From the NCBI GenBank assembly GCA_030604525.1, contig JAUVVQ010000022.1:1-38209 (forward strand): a stretch of DNA of 38,209 bases, read 5' to 3'. Source of the DNA: Phycisphaerae bacterium (GTDB lineage Bacteria; Planctomycetota; Phycisphaerae; Sedimentisphaerales; Anaerobacaceae). Below the pieces are notes generated by a model. It worked only from the letters and a program-made list of their open reading frames with translations. It did no database searches and was not told the origin of the DNA. Positions 31,087-38,209 of this stretch are shown in pieces. Made by a program: the position numbers and the translations under genes. Position 1 is the first letter of the stretch. Every line of letters starts with the position of its first letter.

Positions 31087-32172
31087 ATGGTTTCTAAAGG
31101 TGATACAGATTTAGCGGGGATTTTGCTGATAGGTGATATCGGTAAGGTTTTCTCAGATACTGATGCGATAGAGCGGAGCGCTTGTGAGGTTTGCATCGAT
31201 TTGCTGGACGGCATTGAGGCGGCGGCTAAGGGAGAGTATCAAACGATATGCGTTGTTATGGAGGGACACGGCGGGAGGGTTGTTTCTGCAGTTAAGTCTT
31301 TGAGAGATGCTAATGCAGAGGCGAAGATTATTCTCTTAGCGCAGATGTATGAGGAGTCTCGGGCAAAAGAGCTTGTCGGCAGTAAGTCTGGAGATGCGAA
31401 TTTTGCTGACGATTATTTGATTTGTCCTTTGAGAATCTCCTCTTTTTTGGCTGGTTTATCTCGTTTGGAAGAGCGGATTCCGGTTATTCCTGATTCATCT
31501 GGTGCTGGAGAGGGCAAGAGAAGTTCAGTTTTAGAATTAGAGCATAGGGATAAGAAGAGCGAGGAGAAGGAAAGGATTCTTGAGAGACTTGCAACCGAAG
31601 ACGAGTTAACCGGTCTTAAGAACAGGCGATATATTTTTGAATTCAGCAGGCAGATTTTGGAGCGTGCCAAGCGAGAGGACAGCTGGGCGACAATTCTTGT
31701 TTTCGATATTGACAATTTCAAACATTACAATGATGTTTACGGTCATTCTGCGGGAGATGAGATACTCAAACAGGCGGCGGTTTTAATGCGCAAGTGCTGT
31801 CGAAGTCACGATATTGTGGGTCGCATCGGCGGTGATGAATTTGCGGTTGTTTTCTGGGATGCTAAAACAAGCGAGAGTGGTGCTGCGAACAGTGAGAGAC
31901 GTTCAGTTCAAACGGAGCATCCCAAAGAAGCCGTGTTTATAGCGAAACGATTCAGGCGGGAGTTTAATAACTCTGAACTGGATTTGTTAGGTCCAGAGGG
32001 TAAAGGTGTTTTGACGATAAGCGGCGGGCTGGCCGGTTTTCCGCATGACGGCTCTACGGTGAAGGATTTGTTTGAGCGGGCGGATGAGGCGCTTTTGGAG
32101 GCCAAACGGAGCGGGAAGAACCGGATTTATCTTGTCGGTGAGCCGGACAACGATATTTCCGATATCGAGTAG
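31087..32172 (+). CDS. GGDEF diguanylate cyclase with receiver-like N-terminal domain, 361 aa
   Basis: Makes cyclic di-GMP from two GTP. The GGDEF domain (about 165-350) begins with DELTGLKNRRYIF, has the metal-binding FDIDNFKHYNDVYGH (206-220) and the active-site GGDEF at 248-252. An RxxD inhibitory site (RSHD, 239-242) stands exactly 5 residues before it, so product feedback is expected. An insert of about 25 polar residues (261-285) follows the active site. Residues 1-125 are a receiver-like alpha/beta domain lacking a clear phospho-acceptor. A charged coiled linker (150-168) joins them. It is cotranscribed with the small receiver-like protein before it. It is probably cytoplasmic, as no membrane segments are seen. 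Confidence 0.92.
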   Translation: MVSKGDTDLAGILLIGDIGKVFSDTDAIERSACEVCIDLLDGIEAAAKGEYQTICVVMEGHGGRVVSAVKSLRDANAEAKIILLAQMYEESRAKELVGSKSGDANFADDYLICPLRISSFLAGLSRLEERIPVIPDSSGAGEGKRSSVLELEHRDKKSEEKERILERLATEDELTGLKNRRYIFEFSRQILERAKREDSWATILVFDIDNFKHYNDVYGHSAGDEILKQAAVLMRKCCRSHDIVGRIGGDEFAVVFWDAKTSESGAANSERRSVQTEHPKEAVFIAKRFRREFNNSELDLLGPEGKGVLTISGGLAGFPHDGSTVKDLFERADEALLEAKRSGKNRIYLVGEPDNDISDIE

Positions 32173-32220
32173 GACTTCAATTATATCATAGGTTCATCCA
32201 AAATTTTCTTAAGAATTTCC

Positions 32221-32248
32221 CCAACGTTCTATAGTATAGGTGCGTCTA
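32221..32248 (+). promoter_or_regulatory. Possible ECF-type promoter of the sigma operon
   Basis: CCAAC (32221-32225), 17 bases, then CGTCTA (32243-32248). AAC and CGTC words at this spacing are typical of ECF-sigma targets, which would mean self-activation. The leader would be only about 15 bases. It rests on short words only. Confidence 0.3.
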
Positions 32249-32266
32249 TATATAAAGGACACACCT

Positions 32267-32827
32267 GTGAATAGAAAGAGTAAAGACAAGAGGGAATGTG
32301 AACGATTGGTTCTGGCGAGCCAGGCGGGCAGGCGTGAAGCGTTTAATAAGCTTGTTCGTATGTATCAGAATCGTGCTATGGAAGCTGCGGTCAGGATTTT
32401 AGGTAATGCCGGTGAAGCGGAAGATACAGTTCAGGAAGGATTTGTAAAGGCGTATTTAAATATAGGCAGCTTGAAGCGAGCGGATTATTTTGAATTTTGG
32501 CTGTTGCGTATAGTGGCCAATACAGCAATCAGTCAGGGACGGGCTAAAAAATTAAGAAAACAGAGAATCGAATTAGCTCAATATCGTAAAAGAAGACAAC
32601 AACCTTCGGCTGTTGGGAAGCAGGAAAGCTTCGAGTTAAAGGAAGCGATAGGAAAGGCGATGCTGAAGCTCTCCAGGAAAGAAGCGATGGCTATATCACT
32701 TTTTGGATTAGATGGATTTTCGCATAAAGAAGTGGCGGATGTTATGAGCTGTTCGGTTGAAACTTCCAGGTGGTATGTTTTTAGAGCGAGAAAAAAGCTG
32801 AAAGCAGAGTTGAAAGAGTATTTATAA
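32267..32827 (+). CDS. ECF-family RNA polymerase sigma factor, 186 aa
   Basis: A group 4 sigma-70 factor. Region 2 (about 20-85) is seen as FNKLVRMYQNRAMEAAVRIL, then GEAEDTVQEGFVKAYLNI. Region 4 (about 130-180) has the helix-turn-helix GFSHKEVADVMSCSVETSRW followed by RARKKLKAEL. There is no sigma 1 or 3 domain. The start is GTG 32267 with AAAGGA about 8 bases upstream; a GTG at 32240 lies at the possible -10 and is rejected. Its stop codon overlaps the next start (TAATGG), so the sigma and its partner are coupled. Planctomycetota carry very many ECF factors, and the target genes cannot be told beyond this operon. Confidence 0.92.
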   Translation: MNRKSKDKRECERLVLASQAGRREAFNKLVRMYQNRAMEAAVRILGNAGEAEDTVQEGFVKAYLNIGSLKRADYFEFWLLRIVANTAISQGRAKKLRKQRIELAQYRKRRQQPSAVGKQESFELKEAIGKAMLKLSRKEAMAISLFGLDGFSHKEVADVMSCSVETSRWYVFRARKKLKAELKEYL

Positions 32828-33369
32828 TGGAAGATGCGGAAAACAAATTGGATATGCTTTTGAATCGCAATGCATCAGAGCAACTGGATGCGGTTGACTG
32901 GGATGAGTTGAATGCAGTGATATCAGACAGGTTGGACAGGACAGCGGGAGGGGGCTTAAATAAACGTAGATTTTTGAAGGTCGCATCAGGGCTGGCAGCG
33001 GCGGCGGTAATTGTATTTGCGGTATTAGTCTTTTTTACAGACGGACAATCTGATTTAGTCTTAGAGGATGGAAGGACAGCGAAGGTTGTCTTTTCGCCCC
33101 GTAAGGGGAAAGCTCTGGTAGAAATGCAGCAGGATGTAAGTAGAGCAAATGTTGCTGTAGTTATTGGTAGCGGCAGACGTGGGTCTGCGCTGGTCGATTT
33201 GGTTACAGGCAGTAAGGCAGTTGCCAAATGTGAGGTTGAGATAAAAGATGTTAAAGGAAGAAAGCGGTCAGAGAAAAGAGCGAGTTGGATTATAATCAGC
33301 CGGCCAGAGCCGGTATATGCTGATAATGGAGACGTTACGAATGAGATGTCTATGTTGCATTTATTTTAA
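32827..33369 (+). CDS. Membrane-anchored anti-sigma-like protein, 180 aa
   Basis: A single-pass protein: the N-terminal 46 residues are cytoplasmic and acidic, with WDELNAVISDRLDR recalling the start of planctomycetal anti-sigma proteins. A membrane helix follows at about 48-70 (ASGLAAAAVIVFAVLVFF), then a periplasmic domain of about 110 residues. By position (first base shared with the sigma stop) and topology it is the likely regulator of the ECF factor. No zinc motif (HxxxCxxC) is present. The periplasmic part contains a repeated charged beta pattern (DGRTAKVVFSPRKGKALVEM), comparable in layout but not clearly in sequence to FecR. Function is inferred from context. Confidence 0.78.
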   Translation: MEDAENKLDMLLNRNASEQLDAVDWDELNAVISDRLDRTAGGGLNKRRFLKVASGLAAAAVIVFAVLVFFTDGQSDLVLEDGRTAKVVFSPRKGKALVEMQQDVSRANVAVVIGSGRRGSALVDLVTGSKAVAKCEVEIKDVKGRKRSEKRASWIIISRPEPVYADNGDVTNEMSMLHLF

Positions 33370-33394
33370 GTTGTTTTAACGAAAGGGGTTACAA

Positions 33395-34600
33395 ATGAGT
33401 ATGAGAAATTATCGAAAAGGCTTGGTTTTCTTTGTTGTTTTATTACTTGCTTCAGCCGGTTACGTTTCAGCAGGTGAGCAGGAGATTCAGGAGAAGTTGA
33501 ATAAAGAGGTAAAGGTAGAATTAAAGGATGTTACCATAGCGGAGGCATTAGATAAAATCGGCGAAGAGGCGGGAGTTGAGATTGAACTTTCAGACGAGGC
33601 GAAGTGGAAACTACCGGCGGGAGTAGCGACCAGGATTTCGGTTTTGTTGGAAGGTTCTTTATCAGAAGGGCTTTCTGAAATGCTTAACAGTTTTTTTATG
33701 CGATATGCGGTAGGGGATGAGAAGATAACCATATATCCGCAGCAAGTGTTGGAGCGTATCATAGGCAGACCCAACACAAGGCAGTTGGAACTGTTGAAGA
33801 AGATTTACTGCGCTCAATTTTCGGTCTCCGGTAGCCCTACGCAAGAAGCGGTATTAAAATTGATTAAGAGTGAACTCGGTGACGTTGTTTTTTCCTCTTA
33901 TGATATGCCGGAAAAGTTTGAGAAAATTCTTAAGTCTTTAGTTGGTATCAAGACTTCAACGACTTTGACGTTTGCTGTATTATTGGATCAGTATTGTGAT
34001 GAGACGGGTTTGACCTGGTACATTTCTGAGATGAAATTTCCGACTGAAATCCCTCAAATAAAAGTTGTCAAGGAAGAGGAATTCTGTGAAGCGAGACTTG
34101 ACCAAATTGTAGATTTTTCCTTTCACAACGAAATCGCAAGGAGTGTTATCGAAAAGCTTGGTGGTATGGCAGGCGTGGGAATTATAGTAAACAGAAACGA
34201 ACTTTCCTGGTTGGAACAAAGAATAAGTGTGGATATGCAGAATACTTCTATTAGACAAGCGTTGATAAATTTTGTCAACACGATGGATGGAGTTATTAAC
34301 TTTAGCTTGGATGCAGAAAGCATATATATTCAAGGGCCGAAGCATCCAGATAAGATTACAAGGCCAAGACCATCACAGACAAGACCGACAACAAGAAGGC
34401 CGGAAGTCAAAAGTGGAGAATACGTAGGCAAGATAAGTATTCCGATGGAGGGAGGGAAGTATTTCCTTGAATTTATGCTGCGGGAGGGGGATTTGTCGGA
34501 GGATTTGAAGGCGCTGCGGGATGAAAAAATAGAAGATATTCTTGGGAAGGCACGAACAGAGAAGGAAGGAGATAGTGAAAAGAGTGGTTCCGATGATTAA
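33395..34600 (+). CDS. Exported STN/secretin-N-like domain protein, 401 aa
   Basis: Signal peptide 1-26 (GLVFFVVLLLASAGYVSAG). Three repeats have the short-strand/helix/strand pattern of STN (secretin and TonB receptor N-terminal) domains: about 38-115 (VKVELKDVTIAEALDKIGEE, ISVLLEGSLSEGLSEML), a middle unit around 148-212, and about 235-313 (ISVDMQNTSIRQALINFVN). A Pro/Arg-rich linker (320-336, RPRPSQTRPTTRRP) leads to a charged C-terminus. There is no outer-membrane barrel or secretin domain. It is third in the sigma/anti-sigma operon, 25 bases after the second gene, with AAAGGGG before the ATG. A periplasmic sensor or anti-sigma contact is likely, as STN domains contact FecR in iron signalling. 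Its stop overlaps the convergent gene's stop (TTAA). Confidence 0.8.
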   Translation: MSMRNYRKGLVFFVVLLLASAGYVSAGEQEIQEKLNKEVKVELKDVTIAEALDKIGEEAGVEIELSDEAKWKLPAGVATRISVLLEGSLSEGLSEMLNSFFMRYAVGDEKITIYPQQVLERIIGRPNTRQLELLKKIYCAQFSVSGSPTQEAVLKLIKSELGDVVFSSYDMPEKFEKILKSLVGIKTSTTLTFAVLLDQYCDETGLTWYISEMKFPTEIPQIKVVKEEEFCEARLDQIVDFSFHNEIARSVIEKLGGMAGVGIIVNRNELSWLEQRISVDMQNTSIRQALINFVNTMDGVINFSLDAESIYIQGPKHPDKITRPRPSQTRPTTRRPEVKSGEYVGKISIPMEGGKYFLEFMLREGDLSEDLKALRDEKIEDILGKARTEKEGDSEKSGSDD

Positions 34601-35817
34601 GGTTTGTTTTTTATTACGGTGACGTTTGCAAGTCCTGCGAGTTTGTATTTTATACCCCGCCAGGTTATAGTTTTTCCAAATGCGGACGAGATGACCAGGA
34701 AAAAGAACAAGAAAGAAAGCGGCCAGAAAAAGATGATATCGAAGATGCGAGCAGCTTTTATATCTTTTCGGTCTTCTTTGAGGATTTTTGCAATCATCGC
34801 TTCTCTTAAAATGGCCTGGGTTAGCTGAGCAGCCAGCAGGATGAGTGGGACGATGATGAGCAATTGGGCATATTGGTCTTTGTTTTTTAAAGAGAGGTAA
34901 GCAAAGCCAGCAGCGGCAATAGGTGCGGTGATAGAGAATAAGGAGGCGAGCAGTGCGGTAAGCCAGGTTTTAAAAGCGTTTACTCTTGTTATGATGAACT
35001 GTCTTCTTGCGAATTCGAAGAGTTTTTCCCAGTTTGTATTTTCATAGGAGGCGGCCAGACAGGCGGGAACGAATGCGACTTTCATTTTGTTTTTTTTAAC
35101 AGCCCGGCTCAGCGAGAGGTCGTCACTTATCGATTTAGCCCAGAGTTCAGCGATGTTTAGTTTTTTGAAGTTTTTTGCTCTTATGGCCATAGAGCCGCCC
35201 CAGACCTGGTTGAATCTGCTGTTGCCGAGCAGTTGAGCGACTTTTGCGTTAAGAGCGGAGAGCACAAGTTCGGTCAGTTTATTATTTTTTGGGATGAACC
35301 ATCGATATCCGCTTGCCACGCCGTTCCTGGGTTGTCTGAGAGGATAGACTAAGTGACTAAGCCAATCTTTGCTTACACAGATATCCGAGTCTGCGAATGC
35401 GAGGACTTGCACATCGTCCGGTATTTGTTTTATGCAATAGAGCAGGTTGTGATTTTTTTGGCTGCAGGCGCCGGATTTTCCAACTCCAGCGACGAGGATT
35501 TTGATATCAAGTGCTTTCGAGACCGGCGAGAGATTTTCTTTCAGCCGGCAGAGTATTTTGTAAGCGGGGTCTGATTTTTCTTCTACGACAAAGCGAAGGA
35601 TGTATTTTTCATAATCCTGTTTAAAGAACGAGGTGATGTTTTTTTCGAAAGCAGGTTCTAATCCTTTGCAGGGTATGCACAGTGCTGCAAATGGTCTGAA
35701 AGCGGTGCGTTTTTTTTTGTATTTTTGAAGGTTGAAGCGGTAATTTCTATAGACCAACAGTGGGATTGCCGCCTGTATTATGATGGTAAGCAGTATTATA
35801 TAATGAAACCATTGCAT
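34597..35817 (-). CDS. Membrane glycosyltransferase, GT2/GT21-like (ceramide glucosyltransferase-type), 406 aa
   Basis: A membrane-bound processive-type or lipid glycosyltransferase. One N-terminal helix (3-22) and about three C-terminal helices (285-310, 316-338, 358-380) surround a cytoplasmic GT-A domain. Motifs: AALCIPCKGLEPAFEKNI (start of the domain), FADSDICVSKDWL (metal-binding DSD, 143-145), VWGGSMAIRAKNF (206-218), SISDDLSLSRAV (catalytic Asp region, 229-240). The place of the (Q/R)xxRW motif reads FARRQFIITR, so the terminal RW is changed. Closest by layout to ceramide glucosyltransferase/HpnI-type enzymes that glycosylate lipids. The sugar and acceptor are unknown. It stands alone. 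A promoter was not identified. Confidence 0.85.
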   Translation of the reverse strand: MQWFHYIILLTIIIQAAIPLLVYRNYRFNLQKYKKKRTAFRPFAALCIPCKGLEPAFEKNITSFFKQDYEKYILRFVVEEKSDPAYKILCRLKENLSPVSKALDIKILVAGVGKSGACSQKNHNLLYCIKQIPDDVQVLAFADSDICVSKDWLSHLVYPLRQPRNGVASGYRWFIPKNNKLTELVLSALNAKVAQLLGNSRFNQVWGGSMAIRAKNFKKLNIAELWAKSISDDLSLSRAVKKNKMKVAFVPACLAASYENTNWEKLFEFARRQFIITRVNAFKTWLTALLASLFSITAPIAAAGFAYLSLKNKDQYAQLLIIVPLILLAAQLTQAILREAMIAKILKEDRKDIKAARIFDIIFFWPLSFLFFFLVISSAFGKTITWRGIKYKLAGLANVTVIKNKP

Positions 35818-35878
35818 TTTTTTATTTCCTGGGGAAATTGCTTCTGTTTAATGTATATATACTACTCGGCTTGAATTG

Positions 35879-36727
35879 TCAAGATATGGCAGAGATTGGG
35901 ATTATGGCTTTGATTAATTCTTCGGTGGTATAATTTTTTTTCAGGTCGATGAGCATTATGCAGCCGTGGTTATGTTCCGAGGTAAAAATGATGAGGTTTT
36001 CTTCCGGCTGGATATACCCTTTTTCCTGTGGTTGATGTGCGAGGATGAAAAAGTCAGCGTGAAGTTTTTGGGACATTTTTTCAAGGAGTTTTTTGTTGTG
36101 TTTTCTTCCCCAGGTCAGAAGATATGCGGAGCCGGGTTTTATAAGGTCGTCTATATCGATTTCCCTTTCCAGAACAGAAGGGTCGAATTCGTCAGCCCAG
36201 GAGTAGTTTGGTAAAGAATGTGATATAAAGATTTTATTGCAGCATTTTGCAGCCAGTGGTTGTGAGAGCAGGAATTGGGACATTGCCAACTCTATGTCTG
36301 TGTAGTCTTCCTGGAATTCTCTTTCCAGGGCTTTACGCATCGACCTGTTCATTTCTTTTCCGTCTTTGATTACTTTGGAATCGGTGATGAAGGCGGTGTC
36401 GTGGTTTCCCATAATGAAGTGGACTTGATTTGGGAATTTTAGTTTGTATTTAACGGCATCGAATAAGACTTTGTAAGAAGTGCAGTTTCCCTGCTCGTCC
36501 TGGGAGCCGCCATGTATTATTTCCTGGAGGATTAGGTGTCTGTCGGGATTATTTTCGAGTTGTGAAAATTTAATTATTTTTTCGAAATTTCTGCGGTGTC
36601 CGTGGATGTCACCGGATATTACGAGAGAGCCCTCTTGCGGCAGGTTGATAATATTGCCTTGGCGGTATGTATCTTCTTTATTGGCTTTTATGCCCTTGTT
36701 TAGCAAATCGATTATTGTTTGTGCCAT
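35879..36727 (-). CDS. Metallophosphoesterase (calcineurin-like), 282 aa
   Basis: Motif I is GDIHGHRRNFEKII (39-52, with D40 and H42), motif III is GNHD (107-110), and later His motifs follow (IFISHSLPNYSW and ILAHQPQEKGY). The second motif, normally GDxxDRG, reads LILQEIIHGGSQD, so the usual bridging Asp is missing and Glu69 or His72 may replace it. This may be a subfamily feature rather than loss of activity. The start ATG 36727 lies inside the kinase gene (50-base overlap) and has no Shine-Dalgarno sequence, so translation is probably coupled. A partner of the kinase in reversible protein phosphorylation is a reasonable inference. Confidence 0.85.
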   Translation of the reverse strand: MAQTIIDLLNKGIKANKEDTYRQGNIINLPQEGSLVISGDIHGHRRNFEKIIKFSQLENNPDRHLILQEIIHGGSQDEQGNCTSYKVLFDAVKYKLKFPNQVHFIMGNHDTAFITDSKVIKDGKEMNRSMRKALEREFQEDYTDIELAMSQFLLSQPLAAKCCNKIFISHSLPNYSWADEFDPSVLEREIDIDDLIKPGSAYLLTWGRKHNKKLLEKMSQKLHADFFILAHQPQEKGYIQPEENLIIFTSEHNHGCIMLIDLKKNYTTEELIKAIIPISAIS

Positions 36728-37568
36728 TTTTAAATGTTTTTATTTTGTCACCTAAAATACTGTGTACCATCAGGTCAAGTCTTGAGACGACGGTCATCAT
36801 ATTATCCGGTCTTTTAGCAGGGTCGTCTTCGACGCAATCCATAACAAGTTTTGATAGAGGGATGGGTATTTGTTTTCTTATTTTATGTGGTGGTATTTTT
36901 TCTTTTAGTATAATTAAGCCGTGCTCATTTTTTTTGGGAATTAATGTTGGGATAGTTTCGCCGCTAAGTGCCCAATACATAGTTGCGCCGAGGTTAAAAA
37001 GGTCTGTTTTGGGGCCAAGCGGGTTTCGTCTCACCTGTTCCGGTGCGATATAGTCCGGTGTTCCCTGGATTCGAGGTTTTATGGTTCCGATTTTACAGCT
37101 TTGGCCAAGGTCTATAATTTTAATCGTCCCTGAATTATCCATAAGTATATTGTTTGGTTTTATGTCCGAATGTACATAGCCGTGCTGGTGCATAGCGTTG
37201 AGTCCGCTTGCGACCATTCTAAATATAACGATTATATCGACCAGACTTAAGGTTTGACTTTCTTCGAGCGATTTGCCGTCAAAAAGCTCCATAGAAAGGA
37301 GCATTTCTTTTACTTTAAACATTTTGCGGATTTTTTTGAGTTTAAAGCATTTTCTCACGTAGGGATGGTTTATTTTTCTGGCAACATCATATTCTGTTTG
37401 TATTTGTTCAAAGATTCTTGAGTCCTGAGAATCTTTATAGATAACCCGTTTTAAGGCGACGTTTTGCTTGTTTTGCAGGTCAGTGGCTTCATATATTATA
37501 GTTCTGGCACCATTTCCGATACGTTTGATGATGCTGAAGCCAGCTACGTTTAATACACTTTTCGGCAT
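36678..37568 (-). CDS. Hanks-type serine/threonine protein kinase, 296 aa
   Basis: A soluble eukaryotic-like kinase: glycine loop IGNGARTIIY (17-26), VALK with Lys40, catalytic loop YVHSDIKPNNIL (131-142; HRD is HSD, so a non-RD kinase), Mg loop DLG (153-155) in place of DFG, and GTPDYIAPEQVRR (169-181). The conserved Arg toward the end (DDPAKRPDNM) is also present. No membrane segment or sensor domain follows, unlike PknB. The C-terminal 30 residues are basic. The gene overlaps the phosphoesterase gene by 50 bases in another frame; the two are a kinase/phosphatase unit. The promoter was not identified. Confidence 0.93.
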   Translation of the reverse strand: MPKSVLNVAGFSIIKRIGNGARTIIYEATDLQNKQNVALKRVIYKDSQDSRIFEQIQTEYDVARKINHPYVRKCFKLKKIRKMFKVKEMLLSMELFDGKSLEESQTLSLVDIIVIFRMVASGLNAMHQHGYVHSDIKPNNILMDNSGTIKIIDLGQSCKIGTIKPRIQGTPDYIAPEQVRRNPLGPKTDLFNLGATMYWALSGETIPTLIPKKNEHGLIILKEKIPPHKIRKQIPIPLSKLVMDCVEDDPAKRPDNMMTVVSRLDLMVHSILGDKIKTFKNGTNNNRFAKQGHKSQ

Positions 37569-37690
37569 TTTTCCAATTGTAAGAAATATTTATAATAACT
37601 TGTTGTTTACTTTATAGATACTTTTAAGGGGGCTGTTGTTCCCCGTTTTCCGTTAAAAATGTTTTTGCCGGCAAAATCGTATAACTTGAG

Positions 37691-37752
37691 ATGAGCCGTA
37701 ATATCGAGGAGCTTTTCAGGAATTCAATTATTCCTTCGTTGTATCGGCTCAT
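37691..37752. repeat. Inverted repeat between kinase gene and tRNA-Asn
   Basis: ATGAGCCG (37691-37698) pairs with CGGCTCAT (37745-37752). Inside lies a smaller hairpin GGAAT-TCAATT-ATTCC. No gene is present from 37569 to 37833. It might be a structured RNA or a terminator-like element; nothing more can be said. Confidence 0.4.
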
Positions 37753-37765
37753 TTAAAGTATGGTC

Positions 37766-37793
37766 TTGACAAAGTTTTGTAAATTCAGATAAT
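37766..37793 (+). promoter_or_regulatory. Promoter of tRNA-Asn
   Basis: TTGACA (37766-37771), a 16-base spacer, GATAAT (37788-37793): near-consensus sigma-70 type. Transcription would begin near 37800, about 34 bases before the tRNA. Confidence 0.75.
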
Positions 37794-37833
37794 GTTATTA
37801 TACTGAAGATATAGAGCTTTGTTCTTTGTTTTT

Positions 37834-37906
37834 TCCCCGATAGCTCAATTGGTAGAGCGAGCGGCTGTTAACCGCTAGGTCGTAGGTTCGAGTCCTACTC
37901 GGGGAG
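37834..37906 (+). tRNA. tRNA-Asn (GUU)
   Basis: A full cloverleaf: acceptor UCCCCGA/UCGGGGA with discriminator G, D-arm AGCUCAAUUGGUAGAGC, anticodon loop CUGUUAA giving GUU, and T-arm with GUAGGUUCGAGUCCUAC. The 3' CCA is not encoded. Length is 73 bases. Confidence 0.97.
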
Positions 37907-38083
37907 TTTGTGGCGATTGGGTTCGATTGGGTTTGTTTTTGAAGCTGTTGCGAAGGGGAATATTGGCATAAGGTTTTATTGGGACAGAAGTTATGAACAT
38001 TTCGTCTTGTCGGAAATTGGGTTTGTTTTGCATAAAAAGTTGTAAATAATCGCGCTGGTTTCTCCGGCACAGATGACATCCCC

Positions 38084-38110
38084 GCCCCTGCTTTCGCAGG
38101 GGTGACAATC
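38084..38110. repeat. CCCCTGC-TTTC-GCAGGGG dispersed hairpin, second copy
   Basis: The 27 bases are identical to 4174-4200, in the same orientation. Confidence 0.8.
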
Positions 38111-38167
38111 CTGCGCGGGGACAGGCTCCGGGCACGAAGAAACTTAGCCGCAGGGAGATAAAAAAAT

Positions 38168-38209
38168 ACTGGAAATATTGAATCCCGCAAAGGCGCCAAG
38201 GCGCAAAGA
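38168..38209. repeat. Dispersed repeat at the right end
   Basis: Matches 1-42 at 41 of 42 positions, same orientation. Its position at both ends of the window points to assembly breakpoints in a repeat family. Confidence 0.85.

Larger units (their letters stand above)
37907..38209. other. Repeat-rich intergenic region at the right end
   Basis: No gene is seen. CGATTGGGTT is duplicated in tandem (37914-37933). ATTGGGTTTGTTTT occurs twice (37926-37939 and 38016-38029). A CCCCTGC hairpin repeat and the window-end repeat follow. The minus-strand frames here (37798-38199 and 37875-38135) read through the tRNA and repeats and are spurious. Confidence 0.7.

Noticed and set aside
37798-38199. Two minus-strand frames (37798-38199, 37875-38135) ending in tRNA sequence
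   Set aside because: They read antisense through tRNA-Asn and dispersed repeats; the RVGLEPTT-type ending is the well-known false product of reading a tRNA backwards.

Overview
The window looks like chromosomal DNA from a Planctomycetota bacterium, most likely of the Phycisphaerae/Sedimentisphaerales type. This is inferred from gene content: two dockerin-bearing surface proteins, a PEP-CTERM protein, a large parallel beta-helix protein, an ECF sigma / anti-sigma / STN-domain operon, a long HPr-domain protein, an Hc1-like basic protein, and intergenic DNA full of short dispersed repeats. No rRNA or other decisive taxonomic marker is present. Both ends carry the same 42-base repeat (41 of 42 bases identical), so the window probably ends where an assembly broke at repeats.

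Layout. (1) 1-4380 is an accessory island. It holds repeat-rich flanks and four AT-rich genes (704-3219), then a decayed REP-associated tyrosine transposase (RAYT) with REP-like hairpins. The AT-rich genes include a compact unit of small precursor-like peptide, MvdD-type ATP-grasp ligase and membrane/coiled-coil protein, which I read as a candidate graspetide (ATP-grasp RiPP) cluster. This is the best candidate for an undescribed system. (2) 4383-13900 is mostly housekeeping: M48 protease, family 4 uracil-DNA glycosylase, glutamate dehydrogenase with a divergent LysR regulator, HAD phosphatase, a dead lethal-factor-like peptidase fused to a LolA-like domain, a long HPr protein, flavodoxin, Hc1-like protein, FabZ-like dehydratase, tRNA-Glu and ferredoxin. 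(3) 14081-19599 (minus) holds a TPR protein, MurJ and RodA, the last two for cell-wall synthesis. (4) 20001-27016 is a surface and secretion region: dockerin protein, PEP-CTERM protein, a GxxExxY gene inside a repeat cassette, a lipoprotein, a type II pseudopilin, and a 1091-residue beta-helix/dockerin/LamG protein. (5) 27214-32172 holds S-adenosylhomocysteinase, a membrane TPR-like protein, and a receiver-like/diguanylate cyclase pair. (6) 32267-34600 is an ECF sigma, anti-sigma and STN-domain operon. (7) 34597-37568 (minus) holds a GT21-like glycosyltransferase and an overlapping kinase/phosphoesterase pair. tRNA-Asn and dispersed repeats follow.

Many start codons were placed downstream of the longest open frame, because a Shine-Dalgarno sequence, signal peptide or promoter supports the inner start; reasons are given per gene. 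Family assignments come from recognising motifs by eye. No database search was run.
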